From Chloroflexota bacterium (GTDB taxonomy: Bacteria; Chloroflexota; Anaerolineae; Anaerolineales; UBA11858), in contig DAOUWT010000128.1 in assembly GCA_030666985.1 (NCBI GenBank), positions 1-7,181 of the forward strand: a DNA stretch of 7,181 bases. The letters run 5' to 3'. Both the position numbers and the translations under genes were made by a program. How positions within the stretch are numbered: the stretch's first letter is position 1; each line of letters opens with the position of its first letter. Positions 1 through 5,601 of the stretch are shown here, piece by piece. The notes under the pieces are model-generated. The model was not told the DNA's origin. It searched no databases and saw only the letters and a list, made by a program, of their open reading frames with translations.

Positions 1-1
1 A

Positions 2-64
2 GTGAAACGTGAGGAGTGAAACGTGAGGAGTGAAACGTGAGGAGTAAAACGTAAAGAGTAAACC
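2..64. repeat. 14-base tandem repeat (left half of an inverted heptamer array)
   Basis: Three perfect tandem copies of GTGAAACGTGAGGA occupy 2-15, 16-29 and 30-43, followed by a diverged copy (GTAAAACGTAAAGA, 44-57) and a partial one. Read on the minus strand, each 14-mer is two 7-base units of the type TCACGTT and TCACTCC. These belong to the same family as the heptamers at 77-139, but in the opposite orientation. The array may continue beyond the left window edge. Its function is unknown. Confidence 0.9.
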
Positions 65-76
65 ATAAGAGCTATC

Positions 77-139
77 TTACTCATTACTTGTTACTCATTA
101 CTCGTCACTCGTTACTCATCACTCATTACTCGTTTATCG
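77..139. repeat. Heptamer array, consensus TTACTCR
   Basis: Eight heptamers in perfect register fill 77-132 (TTACTCA, TTACTTG, TTACTCA, TTACTCG and so on), with a decayed ninth unit, TTTATCG, at 133-139. The stop codon of the acyl-CoA dehydrogenase gene (TAA, complement of 134-136) lies in this last unit. Together with 2-64, the array forms an inverted pair around a roughly 12-base centre. It could fold as a long imperfect hairpin at the 3' end of the operon transcript. A terminator or RNA-stability role is inference; there is no classical stem plus T-tract. Confidence 0.85.
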
Positions 140-1387
140 TAATTGACTACCTCGATAACCAAGTATGTGACGCGCCACCACCAGGCGGTTGATTTGCCCG
201 GTGCCCTCATAAAGGTCAGTGATCTTGGCGTCCCGGAACCACTTTTCGAGCAGCATATCTCGTGTGTAGCCCATGGGGCCTAGCAGGGCGACTGCTCTTT
301 GGGTGATCTTGACGACAACGTCTCCGCCTTTAACCTTAGACATGGAGGCCTCTTTGGGGTTGTGGATTTTGTTATCGGCCATCCACAACGCTTTGAGGGT
401 TAGCAGCCACGCTGAGCGGAGCATCACTTCCATGTCAATGACTTCGCGCTCAATATTGGTCAGCTTTTGGAATGGAACACCGTACCGGACAGTTACACCG
501 TTTTTCTCCAATTCCTCTTTGAGCAGCTCTAGCGTAGCACGGGCAATTCCTACGGCCTGTGCGGCAATGATGGGACGGGTGGCATCGAAGGTTTGCATGG
601 CGCCCTTGAAGCCTTTGGTGCTCTTCTTCACCGTGGGGCTGCCGAGGACGTTTTCGTAAGGGATGCGGCAATCTTGGAGGAAGATGGAAACCGTGTCGCT
701 GGCGCGGATACCAAGCTTTTCCTCCATTTTGGTAACTTTGCAGCCCGGCGTGCCAGCCTCAACCACAAAGGAGCGCATCCCGGCCCGGCCCGCTTCGGGG
801 TCAATGGTGGCCCAAACTACTATGAAGCCATTCGATTCATTCAGGGCCTTATCTCCGGCGGTGACGAATATCTTCTCGCCGTTCAGTATCCACTCGTTGG
901 TTTCTTCGTCCAATACCGCCGTAGCGCTGATGGCGGAGGTGTCGGAGCCGGCTTGCGGCTCGGTCATGGCCATGGCGTCAAAGACTGGCTCTTTTCCCAT
1001 GAAGCGGGTCAGGAAGCGTTTTTTCTGTTCGAGCGTACCGGCGGCGGCCACCGCGGCGGAACCCAGCATCCCGCCTGGGGTACACAGATATATGCCCGCG
1101 TCGCCCCAAGAGAGCATCTCCACCATGTGGGCCAAGCGTTGGTAGCCAATGGGGGGGAATTTTTTCTTCTTTTCGTCGTCCTTTTTCTCTTCTTTCTTCT
1201 CCTTGGGCGCCATAGACGTTCCGCCCATGGCCTTGACAGCAGTGTGCATGAATTTGATGAAGTCCCAGGGAATCTCGTGCTCATTCTCGTCGAAATATCG
1301 GGAAACAGGCCGCATCATATTCACGGCCACAGTTTCCACAACAGTGTTCATTTGTACAATTGGTTTTGGGGGGCTGAAATCAATCAT
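134..1387 (-). CDS. Acyl-CoA dehydrogenase with a lysine-rich N-terminal insert
   Basis: This 417-residue flavoprotein should catalyse alpha,beta-dehydrogenation of an acyl-CoA, the first step of beta-oxidation, passing electrons through FAD to ETF in the cytoplasm. Visible family signatures are the FAD/substrate motif AMTEPQAGSD (140-149), NGEKIFVTAG (169-178), the FDATRPIIAAQAVG helix (267-280), LLGPMGYTRD (368-377) and the C-terminal DLYEGTGQINRLVVAR. In that last motif Glu394 matches the catalytic base of medium- and short-chain enzymes. The start is supported by AGGAG six bases upstream (1394-1398). Residues 62-76, almost all Lys, Glu and Asp, replace the usual loop before the second helical stretch, which is unusual. 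Length is slightly above the common 380-400. It is the last gene of the operon, 99 bases after the other dehydrogenase. Chain-length or substrate preference cannot be read from sequence. Confidence in the family is very high. Confidence 0.95.
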   Translation of the reverse strand: MIDFSPPKPIVQMNTVVETVAVNMMRPVSRYFDENEHEIPWDFIKFMHTAVKAMGGTSMAPKEKKEEKKDDEKKKKFPPIGYQRLAHMVEMLSWGDAGIYLCTPGGMLGSAAVAAAGTLEQKKRFLTRFMGKEPVFDAMAMTEPQAGSDTSAISATAVLDEETNEWILNGEKIFVTAGDKALNESNGFIVVWATIDPEAGRAGMRSFVVEAGTPGCKVTKMEEKLGIRASDTVSIFLQDCRIPYENVLGSPTVKKSTKGFKGAMQTFDATRPIIAAQAVGIARATLELLKEELEKNGVTVRYGVPFQKLTNIEREVIDMEVMLRSAWLLTLKALWMADNKIHNPKEASMSKVKGGDVVVKITQRAVALLGPMGYTRDMLLEKWFRDAKITDLYEGTGQINRLVVARHILGYRGSQLR

Positions 1388-1403
1388 ATTAGTCTCCTGT
1401 GGT

Positions 1404-1490
1404 TAGTTTGGTGGTTTGTTAGTTTTGTAGTTTTGTAGTTCATTAGCTGGGCAGTTCAACTAGCAGCTACCCAACTATCCAACTACCTAA
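1404..1490. repeat. Inverted octamer array between two dehydrogenase genes
   Basis: Left half 1404-1440 is made of 8-base units in register (TAGTTTGG, TGGTTTGT, TAGTTTTG twice, then TAGTT). The right half has the complementary type (CAACTATC 1472-1479, CAACTACC 1480-1487). The two halves therefore point in opposite directions around a partly self-complementary centre, AGCTGGGCAGTT facing AACTAGCAGCT. The upstream gene's stop codon (1487-1489) lies inside the right half. The same octamer type recurs at 5904-5951. Confidence 0.8.
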
Positions 1491-2581
1491 ACCATCGCTA
1501 ATCCTGAAAAAGTCGCGAATCCACGTCCGTTGCGCATCCACATTTCTACGGGATGCTCGCGAATGTAGCCATGCCCGCCAAGAATTTGCACAGCCCGGTC
1601 GGTGACCATCATGGCCATATCTGCCGCGCCGGCAAGGGCTAAATAGGCTTCTTTACTGGCTTCTTCCATGCCTTCGTCCAGCATCCAGGCTGCTTCCCAG
1701 ACCAACATGCGAATGGCCTCTATTTCGGTGCCCATTTCGGCTAGCATAAAGGCTATGGCTTGCTTTTGAGCGACTTTGACGCCGAAAACCTCTCGGTCTT
1801 TGGCGTATTCTACAGCGTAATCGAAGGCGGCGTTGGACATACCTACGGCCATAGCGGCTAAAGCCGCACGCGAGGAATCGATGATGGGGGCGAAGTCGTG
1901 CCCCTCCAGGCCGCCCAAGCGTTTCCTTTTTGGCACACGCACCCCCTTGAGTTCGAGGTCGAAGAGAGGCAGGGCGTTGAGGCCTAGCAATTTGTTGCGC
2001 TCTCCAATCACCAAGCCCTCTGCGTCGGCCGGGACGATAAATCCCTGTGTTTCCCCATCCAATTTGGCGTAAACGATCATCATCTCTGCCTCATTAGCAA
2101 AAGGTACGTAAGCCTTCTCGCCTGTCAAAACGTAGTCATCACCATCGGCTTCGGCAACTGTGGCAAGGTCATTGGGATCGAAATCGAACTTTGGCTCCAT
2201 GAGGGCAGCCGTGTAGGCTTTCCATTCCGCCTCGATCACCGGGGGAATGAATTCTTGTTTCTGCTCTTCGGTACCGCAGAACAAAAGGGGCAGGACGAAG
2301 AGATTGGGGGCCATCACCGCCATAGTGGAAGAGAGGTCTCCGTAGGCCATGGCTTCGGCTGCTAACACGCCAGTCACTGCCGAATGTTCTCCAAAGCCAA
2401 AATATTCGTCGGGGATAGAGGCTTGGAGGACGCCCATTTCCCAGCCCTTTTCTATCAACCCGGACGGGAATTGGGTTTCCTCGTCGGCCTCTCTAGCAGC
2501 CGGGCGGAGGTCATTCTCGGTATACCGCCCGATAGCGTCAAGGAGCATTTGCTGTTCTTCTGTGGGACTAAATGCGTACAT
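1487..2581 (-). CDS. Divergent acyl-CoA dehydrogenase family protein lacking the usual catalytic Glu
   Basis: A 364-residue protein with the acyl-CoA dehydrogenase fold. It has an N-terminal helical domain starting FSPTEEQQMLLDAIGRY, a middle beta domain (LTGEKAYVPFANEAE, 152-166), the KDREVFGVKVAQKQA helix (261-275) and VQILGGHGYIREHPVEMW (331-348). Two key regions are abnormal. The usual TEPxAGSD motif reads MEPKFDFDP (128-136). The C-terminal YEG that carries the catalytic glutamate reads FSG, putting Ser359 in its place. The alternative base position used by isovaleryl-CoA dehydrogenase is also not Glu (Ser237 in DSSR). The protein stops about 20 residues earlier than typical enzymes. From memory, a subfamily ends in a similar GFATF-x-GLA-x-V tail, so the ending may be native. 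It may be a non-catalytic partner of the other dehydrogenase or use different chemistry. The start is fixed by AGGAGG five bases upstream, overlapping the preceding stop. Confidence 0.9.
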   Translation of the reverse strand: MYAFSPTEEQQMLLDAIGRYTENDLRPAAREADEETQFPSGLIEKGWEMGVLQASIPDEYFGFGEHSAVTGVLAAEAMAYGDLSSTMAVMAPNLFVLPLLFCGTEEQKQEFIPPVIEAEWKAYTAALMEPKFDFDPNDLATVAEADGDDYVLTGEKAYVPFANEAEMMIVYAKLDGETQGFIVPADAEGLVIGERNKLLGLNALPLFDLELKGVRVPKRKRLGGLEGHDFAPIIDSSRAALAAMAVGMSNAAFDYAVEYAKDREVFGVKVAQKQAIAFMLAEMGTEIEAIRMLVWEAAWMLDEGMEEASKEAYLALAGAADMAMMVTDRAVQILGGHGYIREHPVEMWMRNGRGFATFSGLAMV

Positions 2582-2586
2582 AGTTT

Positions 2587-2593
2587 CCTCCTA
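2587..2593 (-). promoter_or_regulatory. Ribosome binding site overlapping the upstream stop codon
   Basis: On the minus strand the hydrolase stop TAG (2593-2591) runs into AGGAGG (complement of 2587-2592), five bases before the ATG of the next gene. A ribosome terminating on the hydrolase therefore sits on the initiation site of the dehydrogenase. This predicts translational coupling and fixed co-production of the two proteins. Confidence 0.85.
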
Positions 2594-3625
2594 TGTCAAA
2601 CGTGAATAAAAAATGGGACGGGGAGTCGAATTCTTCTTGATCTCATCTAAGTTGTGGATGTGGAGCAATCCACGTTGGTATAAATATTCCACGTGAGCGC
2701 CGGCTTCTTCCAGAGCGAGAAGTTGGTTATAGCCGTAATATCCCTCAACATCGCCAAATAATTCGTGGGCAACCTCGGCGATAGTGTGAGGGATTTCGAG
2801 GATGGTTTGTATCTCTGCCAGGCGTTTGGTGTGGACTTCGCGGATTTCGTCCAGGCGGGCGTGCAGGTGGGGGATGGGCCCGGCGTGCCCGGCCAGGGTG
2901 AGGCGCACATCCCCCGCCCAGGCCCGGAGATCCTCCAGTGATTTCAGGTAATGCCCCAATCCGGTGAAGGCCGTCAGGGATTCCGGGGACTGGTGGGGAC
3001 TGATATCCCCCAGGACATGATCGCCGGTAAAAAGCACATCCTCCAGGCGGATGACGACGTGGCCGGAGCAATGCCCTGGGGTATGGAGCATCTCGAAGGG
3101 GGCGAGGCGCATGCCCTGGGCCTCATAAGTGAAATCCACCGGCACAGAGTGGTAGGTGAGTTTCGCCATTCGGTAAACCTTGAGCAGAGTTTCCCGTTGG
3201 GCATCCGTGACGCCAGCGTTTTTCATGAAGTCGTTCAGTCGTTGGGAGACAAGGATCAGGCGTTCCTCGTAATTTGCAATGATGCGCATGTCAAGCTCGT
3301 GGATGCCGATTTTCGCGGAGCTGTGCTCGTGGATGTGAGGCAATCCCCCAAAGTGATCGATGTGCCCGTGCGTGATCAGGACATGCGTCAGCGTGGATAG
3401 GCCGATGGAGCGTTTGGCCTCGTCCCCGGCCAAGGCTAGGCCGTCCTCAAGGTCTTGGTTGCAAACTCCAAAGCCGGAGCCGGTATCAATCAGCACTTGC
3501 ATGTCATCAACGAGAACCAAGTAAGCATAAGTCCAAAAGTTCTTGAAAGCCTTCAGGGTCAACCGGTAAATGGGATGCCCCGAAGAGGTGGTGAATGCTT
3601 TTAGGGCAGGGCTGATTTGCGCCAT
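2591..3625 (-). CDS. MBL-fold metallo-hydrolase with C-terminal winged-helix-like domain
   Basis: A 344-residue metallo-beta-lactamase-fold hydrolase, probably binuclear zinc. The metal-ligand set looks complete: THGHIDH (His86, His88, Asp90, His91), His185 in HTPGHCSGH, Asp202 in FTGDH and His247 in AGHAG. Residues from about 265 to 344 resemble the small C-terminal winged-helix domain of LACTB2-like MBL proteins (PHTIAEVAHELFG, then LALEEAGAHVEYLYQRGLL). There is no signal peptide, so it is probably cytosolic. The substrate is unknown. Because the fold includes glyoxalase II, a thioester hydrolase, and the gene is coupled to acyl-CoA dehydrogenases, hydrolysis of an acyl thioester or a lactone is plausible, but this is inference. 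The start has only a weak GGA about 11 bases upstream, which may indicate modest translation. It lies 93 bases after the regulator gene, with a heptamer array between them. Confidence 0.92.
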   Translation of the reverse strand: MAQISPALKAFTTSSGHPIYRLTLKAFKNFWTYAYLVLVDDMQVLIDTGSGFGVCNQDLEDGLALAGDEAKRSIGLSTLTHVLITHGHIDHFGGLPHIHEHSSAKIGIHELDMRIIANYEERLILVSQRLNDFMKNAGVTDAQRETLLKVYRMAKLTYHSVPVDFTYEAQGMRLAPFEMLHTPGHCSGHVVIRLEDVLFTGDHVLGDISPHQSPESLTAFTGLGHYLKSLEDLRAWAGDVRLTLAGHAGPIPHLHARLDEIREVHTKRLAEIQTILEIPHTIAEVAHELFGDVEGYYGYNQLLALEEAGAHVEYLYQRGLLHIHNLDEIKKNSTPRPIFYSRLT

Positions 3626-3655
3626 GTTGTAGTTCCAAAATTTAAACCTGTGTTG

Positions 3656-3735
3656 CGTGATGAGTAACGAGTAATGAGTAATGGGTGAGTAGTGGGATCA
3701 CGCTTTACTCATCACGTTTTACTCTTTACGTTTCA
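3656..3735. repeat. Inverted heptamer array at the regulator/hydrolase junction
   Basis: Five units of GTRAYGA type run in register over 3657-3691. Five units of the complementary type (TCACGCT, TTACTCA, TCACGTT, TTACTCT, TTACGTT) run over 3698-3732. The arms contain a perfect 12-bp inverted repeat, CGTGATGAGTAA at 3656-3667 and its complement at 3705-3716, with a 37-base loop. This is the same family as at 2-139. The regulator's last four codons and TAA stop (3719-3721) are written in these heptamers. A role in mRNA processing or attenuation between regulator and hydrolase is possible but unproven. Confidence 0.85.
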
Positions 3736-4288
3736 GCAGGCCATGCAGAAAAAGATTTGCATATTGCCCGGCAATTTCTGCCGAGGTTAGGGGGCCATCT
3801 GGGTTATACCAAGTGATCGTCCAGTTTAGCGTGCCCAGCAAATAGCGGGTCGCTTGGGCGGGGTCGGTAGAGTTGAATTGGCCGGCTGTCAATCCTTCGG
3901 AGATGATTCCGCGCCAGATTTTTTCAAATTGATCCCGGTGAGGGATGTGGGCAATCTGATATTGGGAGTTGAGTGAGCGTTGTTCTAGTAACAGTACAGA
4001 GGAAAGTTCTTTGTTTTCGGTCAAAATATTGAGATAGACCTTCATAGCTTGCTTGAGTTTTATCTCAGGGGAGAGGTCTTGGAGGGAAACTTCTTCGATG
4101 CGCTCAATTAGGAGGTCAAGGGCTTGTTCAAGAAGAGTGAAGAGGATCTCTTGCTTGCTAGAAACATGGTGATACAAACTGCCTTTTTTGAGCTGCACCG
4201 CTTCGGCAATATCTTGCATAGATGTGGCGTGATACCCGTTTTCCCCAAAGATTTTTGCGGCTGCATCCAGGATTTTTTCTCGGCTCAT
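3719..4288 (-). CDS. TetR-family transcriptional regulator, KstR2-like
   Basis: A 189-residue one-component repressor. The N-terminal TetR helix-turn-helix spans about residues 5-50 (ILDAAAKIFGENGYHATSMQDIAEAV, then LKKGSLYHHVSSKQEIL), with the recognition helix near 33-42. The C-terminal domain contains GTLNWTITWYNPDGPLTSAEIA (about 152-172), a pattern I associate with KstR2-type regulators that bind acyl-CoA thioesters. The start is supported by GGAGAAG seven bases upstream (4296-4302). The gene heads the operon and a palindrome sits right at its predicted transcription start, so autorepression is likely. Release by an acyl-CoA is inferred from the family and the downstream enzymes. The C-terminal KRKE is encoded by repeat units, so the original tail may have been overwritten. 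The family call is firm; the ligand is unknown. Confidence 0.93.
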   Translation of the reverse strand: MSREKILDAAAKIFGENGYHATSMQDIAEAVQLKKGSLYHHVSSKQEILFTLLEQALDLLIERIEEVSLQDLSPEIKLKQAMKVYLNILTENKELSSVLLLEQRSLNSQYQIAHIPHRDQFEKIWRGIISEGLTAGQFNSTDPAQATRYLLGTLNWTITWYNPDGPLTSAEIAGQYANLFLHGLLKRKE

Positions 4289-4301
4289 AGTATGACTTCT
4301 C

Positions 4302-4321
4302 CCTACCGACCGTTTGGTAGG
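4302..4321. promoter_or_regulatory. Probable TetR-type operator palindrome
   Basis: Perfect 6-bp arms CCTACC (4302-4307) and GGTAGG (4316-4321) flank an 8-base centre, GACCGTTT. It begins four bases downstream of the regulator's -10 box and ends at its ribosome binding site. Bound protein would block initiation. Size and symmetry fit a TetR dimer site. No second copy was found by eye upstream of the hydrolase or of degV. Confidence 0.75.
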
Positions 4322-4324
4322 TTA

Positions 4325-4353
4325 AGAGTAGCAAGATTTGCTGAAAATGTCAA
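4325..4353 (-). promoter_or_regulatory. Sigma-70-type promoter of the regulator/operon
   Basis: On the minus strand a perfect -35 box TTGACA (complement of 4348-4353) is followed by exactly 17 bases and a -10 box TACTCT (complement of 4325-4330, 4 of 6 consensus). Transcription would start near 4318, inside the operator palindrome, giving a leader of about 30 bases. Confidence 0.75.
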
Positions 4354-4379
4354 GTGCGAATGAGTGTGGGAAGCTTAAA

Positions 4380-4500
4380 AATTTAGGGAAAATTTGGTAA
4401 ATTGGGGGTTGGTATATTGATATATTGGGAAACTGGGGATTGGGGAGACGCGTGGAGCGGGGAGAGGAGATGGGAGAGACGCGGAGAGGGGGAGTGAGGG
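4380..4500. repeat. G/A-rich low-complexity spacer
   Basis: The stretch has TATATTG-type repeats (4412-4427), then runs of G (GGGAAACTGGGGATTGGGG over 4427-4445) and purine-rich sequence with a repeated GAGACGCG (4446-4453, 4476-4483). GGGATTGGG at 4436-4444 is the exact complement of CCCAATCCC at 4566-4574, linking it to the 15-mer array downstream as an inverted pair. The plus strand could form a G-quadruplex. No convincing gene is present. Confidence 0.6.
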
Positions 4501-4541
4501 ACAAGAGGAGAAAAATATAAGAAACCTCACATATCCCGAAG

Positions 4542-4594
4542 CCCTAATCACCTAGTCCCTAATCACCCAATCCCTAATCACCCAGCCCCTCATC
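4542..4594. repeat. 15-base tandem repeat upstream of degV
   Basis: Three tandem copies of CCCTAATCACCYARY occupy 4542-4556, 4557-4571 and 4572-4586. A partial unit, CCCTCATC, follows and ends just before the degV -35 box. The array directly abuts the promoter, so changes in copy number would alter the upstream region but not the core promoter. Function is unknown. Confidence 0.85.
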
Positions 4595-4623
4595 TTGCAA
4601 TAGCATCCGAAGAGGGATAAAAT
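4595..4623 (+). promoter_or_regulatory. Promoter of the degV-family gene
   Basis: A -35 box TTGCAA (4595-4600, 4 of 6), 17 bases, and a -10 box TAAAAT (4618-4623, 5 of 6) predict a start near 4630 and a leader of about 38 bases. GAGGA (4656-4660) lies seven bases before the ATG. Confidence 0.65.
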
Positions 4624-4667
4624 AAGTTTGAACACAAACACCTTTTACCATCATTGAGGAAAAAACT

Positions 4668-5537
4668 ATGCCTAATGTCTCAATCGTCACTGATAGCTGC
4701 GCCAGCATCCCAGAGAATTTGCTTAAAAAACTTAACATTCACTGGGTTCCATATTATATTCACCAAGGGGGGAAGGTTTTACGGGATTTGACGACCATCA
4801 AGCGCGAGGAGTTCTATCAATGGCTTCCTACGCTGCAAGTCCTGCCCCAAACGGCCAGTCCCGGCCCCGGCGATTATGTAAAGACCTACGAACGATTGAT
4901 CCAAGAGGGCGCGAATGAAATTGTTAGTATCCACATGACCTCGAAGGGAAGCGGCGCTTACCAGGCTGCCATAGCTGCTAGCAAAATGATATTAGAGAAA
5001 TTCCCGAACCTGAGACTAGAAGTCATAGACACCTTGAACGTCTCCCTTTGCCAGGGGTGGATGGCGATCGAAGCGGCCCGAGAGGCCTTGAAGGGGGCTT
5101 CTTTTGAAGCGGTTGTCGAGCGTGTGAAATCCATTATGCCCCGCGCTCAGATGCTGCAAACGGCGGAGACGCTCAAATATTTATACATGGGAGGAAGGAT
5201 CGGGAAGGCGAAACATCTCCTGGCGGGTATGCTAAACATAAAACCGATCATTGGCATGGAAGATGGGATCATTGTAGCCCTGGGACAAACACGCACTTTC
5301 AAGCGTGTTTACCAGTGCATGATCGAGATCATCGAGGAGAACGTGGGCCCAAAGGGAAAGATCAAAATAGCCTATGTCCATGCCGCCGCCGCCGAGGAAG
5401 TGGAAAAACTCAAAGAAATGGTAGAGGAACGTCTCACGTGTGTGGAGTCCTTTATCGCTGAACTCTCCCCGGCTTTAGGGGTGCATACCGGGCCGGGAAC
5501 GGTGGGGGTGTGTTATTATCCTGTTTTGGAGGGGTGA
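4668..5537 (+). CDS. DegV family fatty-acid-binding protein (FakB-like)
   Basis: A 289-residue cytosolic DegV-fold protein, full length for the family. Signatures in order are VTDSCASIP (7-15), QTASPGPGDY (61-70, usually TSQPSPGEF), HMTSKGSGAYQAA (89-101, usually SSxLSGTYQ), the LKYLYMGGRIGK segment (169-180) followed by NIKPIIGMEDG, and the ligand-gripping ALGVHTGPGTVGV near the C-terminus (269-281). DegV proteins bind one long-chain fatty acid. In Firmicutes FakB presents it to the kinase FakA for phosphorylation. No FakA (DAK2-domain) gene is in this window, so the phosphorylation role is not established here. The start is supported by a good Shine-Dalgarno sequence and promoter. It is divergent from the acyl-CoA operon and shares the lipid theme. 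There is no terminator before the tRNA, so read-through into it is possible. Confidence 0.95.
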   Translation: MPNVSIVTDSCASIPENLLKKLNIHWVPYYIHQGGKVLRDLTTIKREEFYQWLPTLQVLPQTASPGPGDYVKTYERLIQEGANEIVSIHMTSKGSGAYQAAIAASKMILEKFPNLRLEVIDTLNVSLCQGWMAIEAAREALKGASFEAVVERVKSIMPRAQMLQTAETLKYLYMGGRIGKAKHLLAGMLNIKPIIGMEDGIIVALGQTRTFKRVYQCMIEIIEENVGPKGKIKIAYVHAAAAEEVEKLKEMVEERLTCVESFIAELSPALGVHTGPGTVGVCYYPVLEG

Positions 5538-5552
5538 TCCTCGAGTCTTGGC

Positions 5553-5591
5553 TTGACAAGGCTTGCCTTAATTCCCCTAAGGGGCTATAAT
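5553..5591 (+). promoter_or_regulatory. Promoter of tRNA-Pro with duplicated -35-like element
   Basis: A perfect -10 box TATAAT (5586-5591) lies 17 bases after TTGCCT (5563-5568, 4 of 6). A perfect TTGACA (5553-5558) sits 10 bases further upstream in a near-direct repeat, GGCTTGACAA then GGCTTGCCTT, at a 27-base spacing too long for the same -10. A CCCC-TAA-GGGG palindrome (5574-5584) fills the spacer. The predicted start near 5598 leaves a leader of only a few bases before the tRNA. Confidence 0.7.
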
Positions 5592-5601
5592 GCTCATCGT
5601 T

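Noticed and set aside
1..139. Possible CRISPR array
   Set aside because: Units are 7 or 14 bases with no unique spacers between them, and no cas genes are present.
593..1438. 281-codon open frame on the plus strand
   Set aside because: It lies antisense to the well-supported acyl-CoA dehydrogenase, has no family motifs and reads as low-complexity residues. It is a codon-bias shadow.
2951..3400. 149-codon plus-strand frame
   Set aside because: Antisense to the MBL-fold hydrolase, whose metal ligands show the minus frame is the real one.
4322..4504. 60-codon minus-strand frame upstream of the TetR gene
   Set aside because: It is translated low-complexity repeat (SPRSTRLPNPQFPN and similar) and covers the promoter. 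There is no sign of coding.
5574..5584. CCCCTAAGGGG as terminator of degV
   Set aside because: The stem is only four base pairs, no T-tract follows, and it lies between the -35 and -10 boxes of the tRNA promoter.
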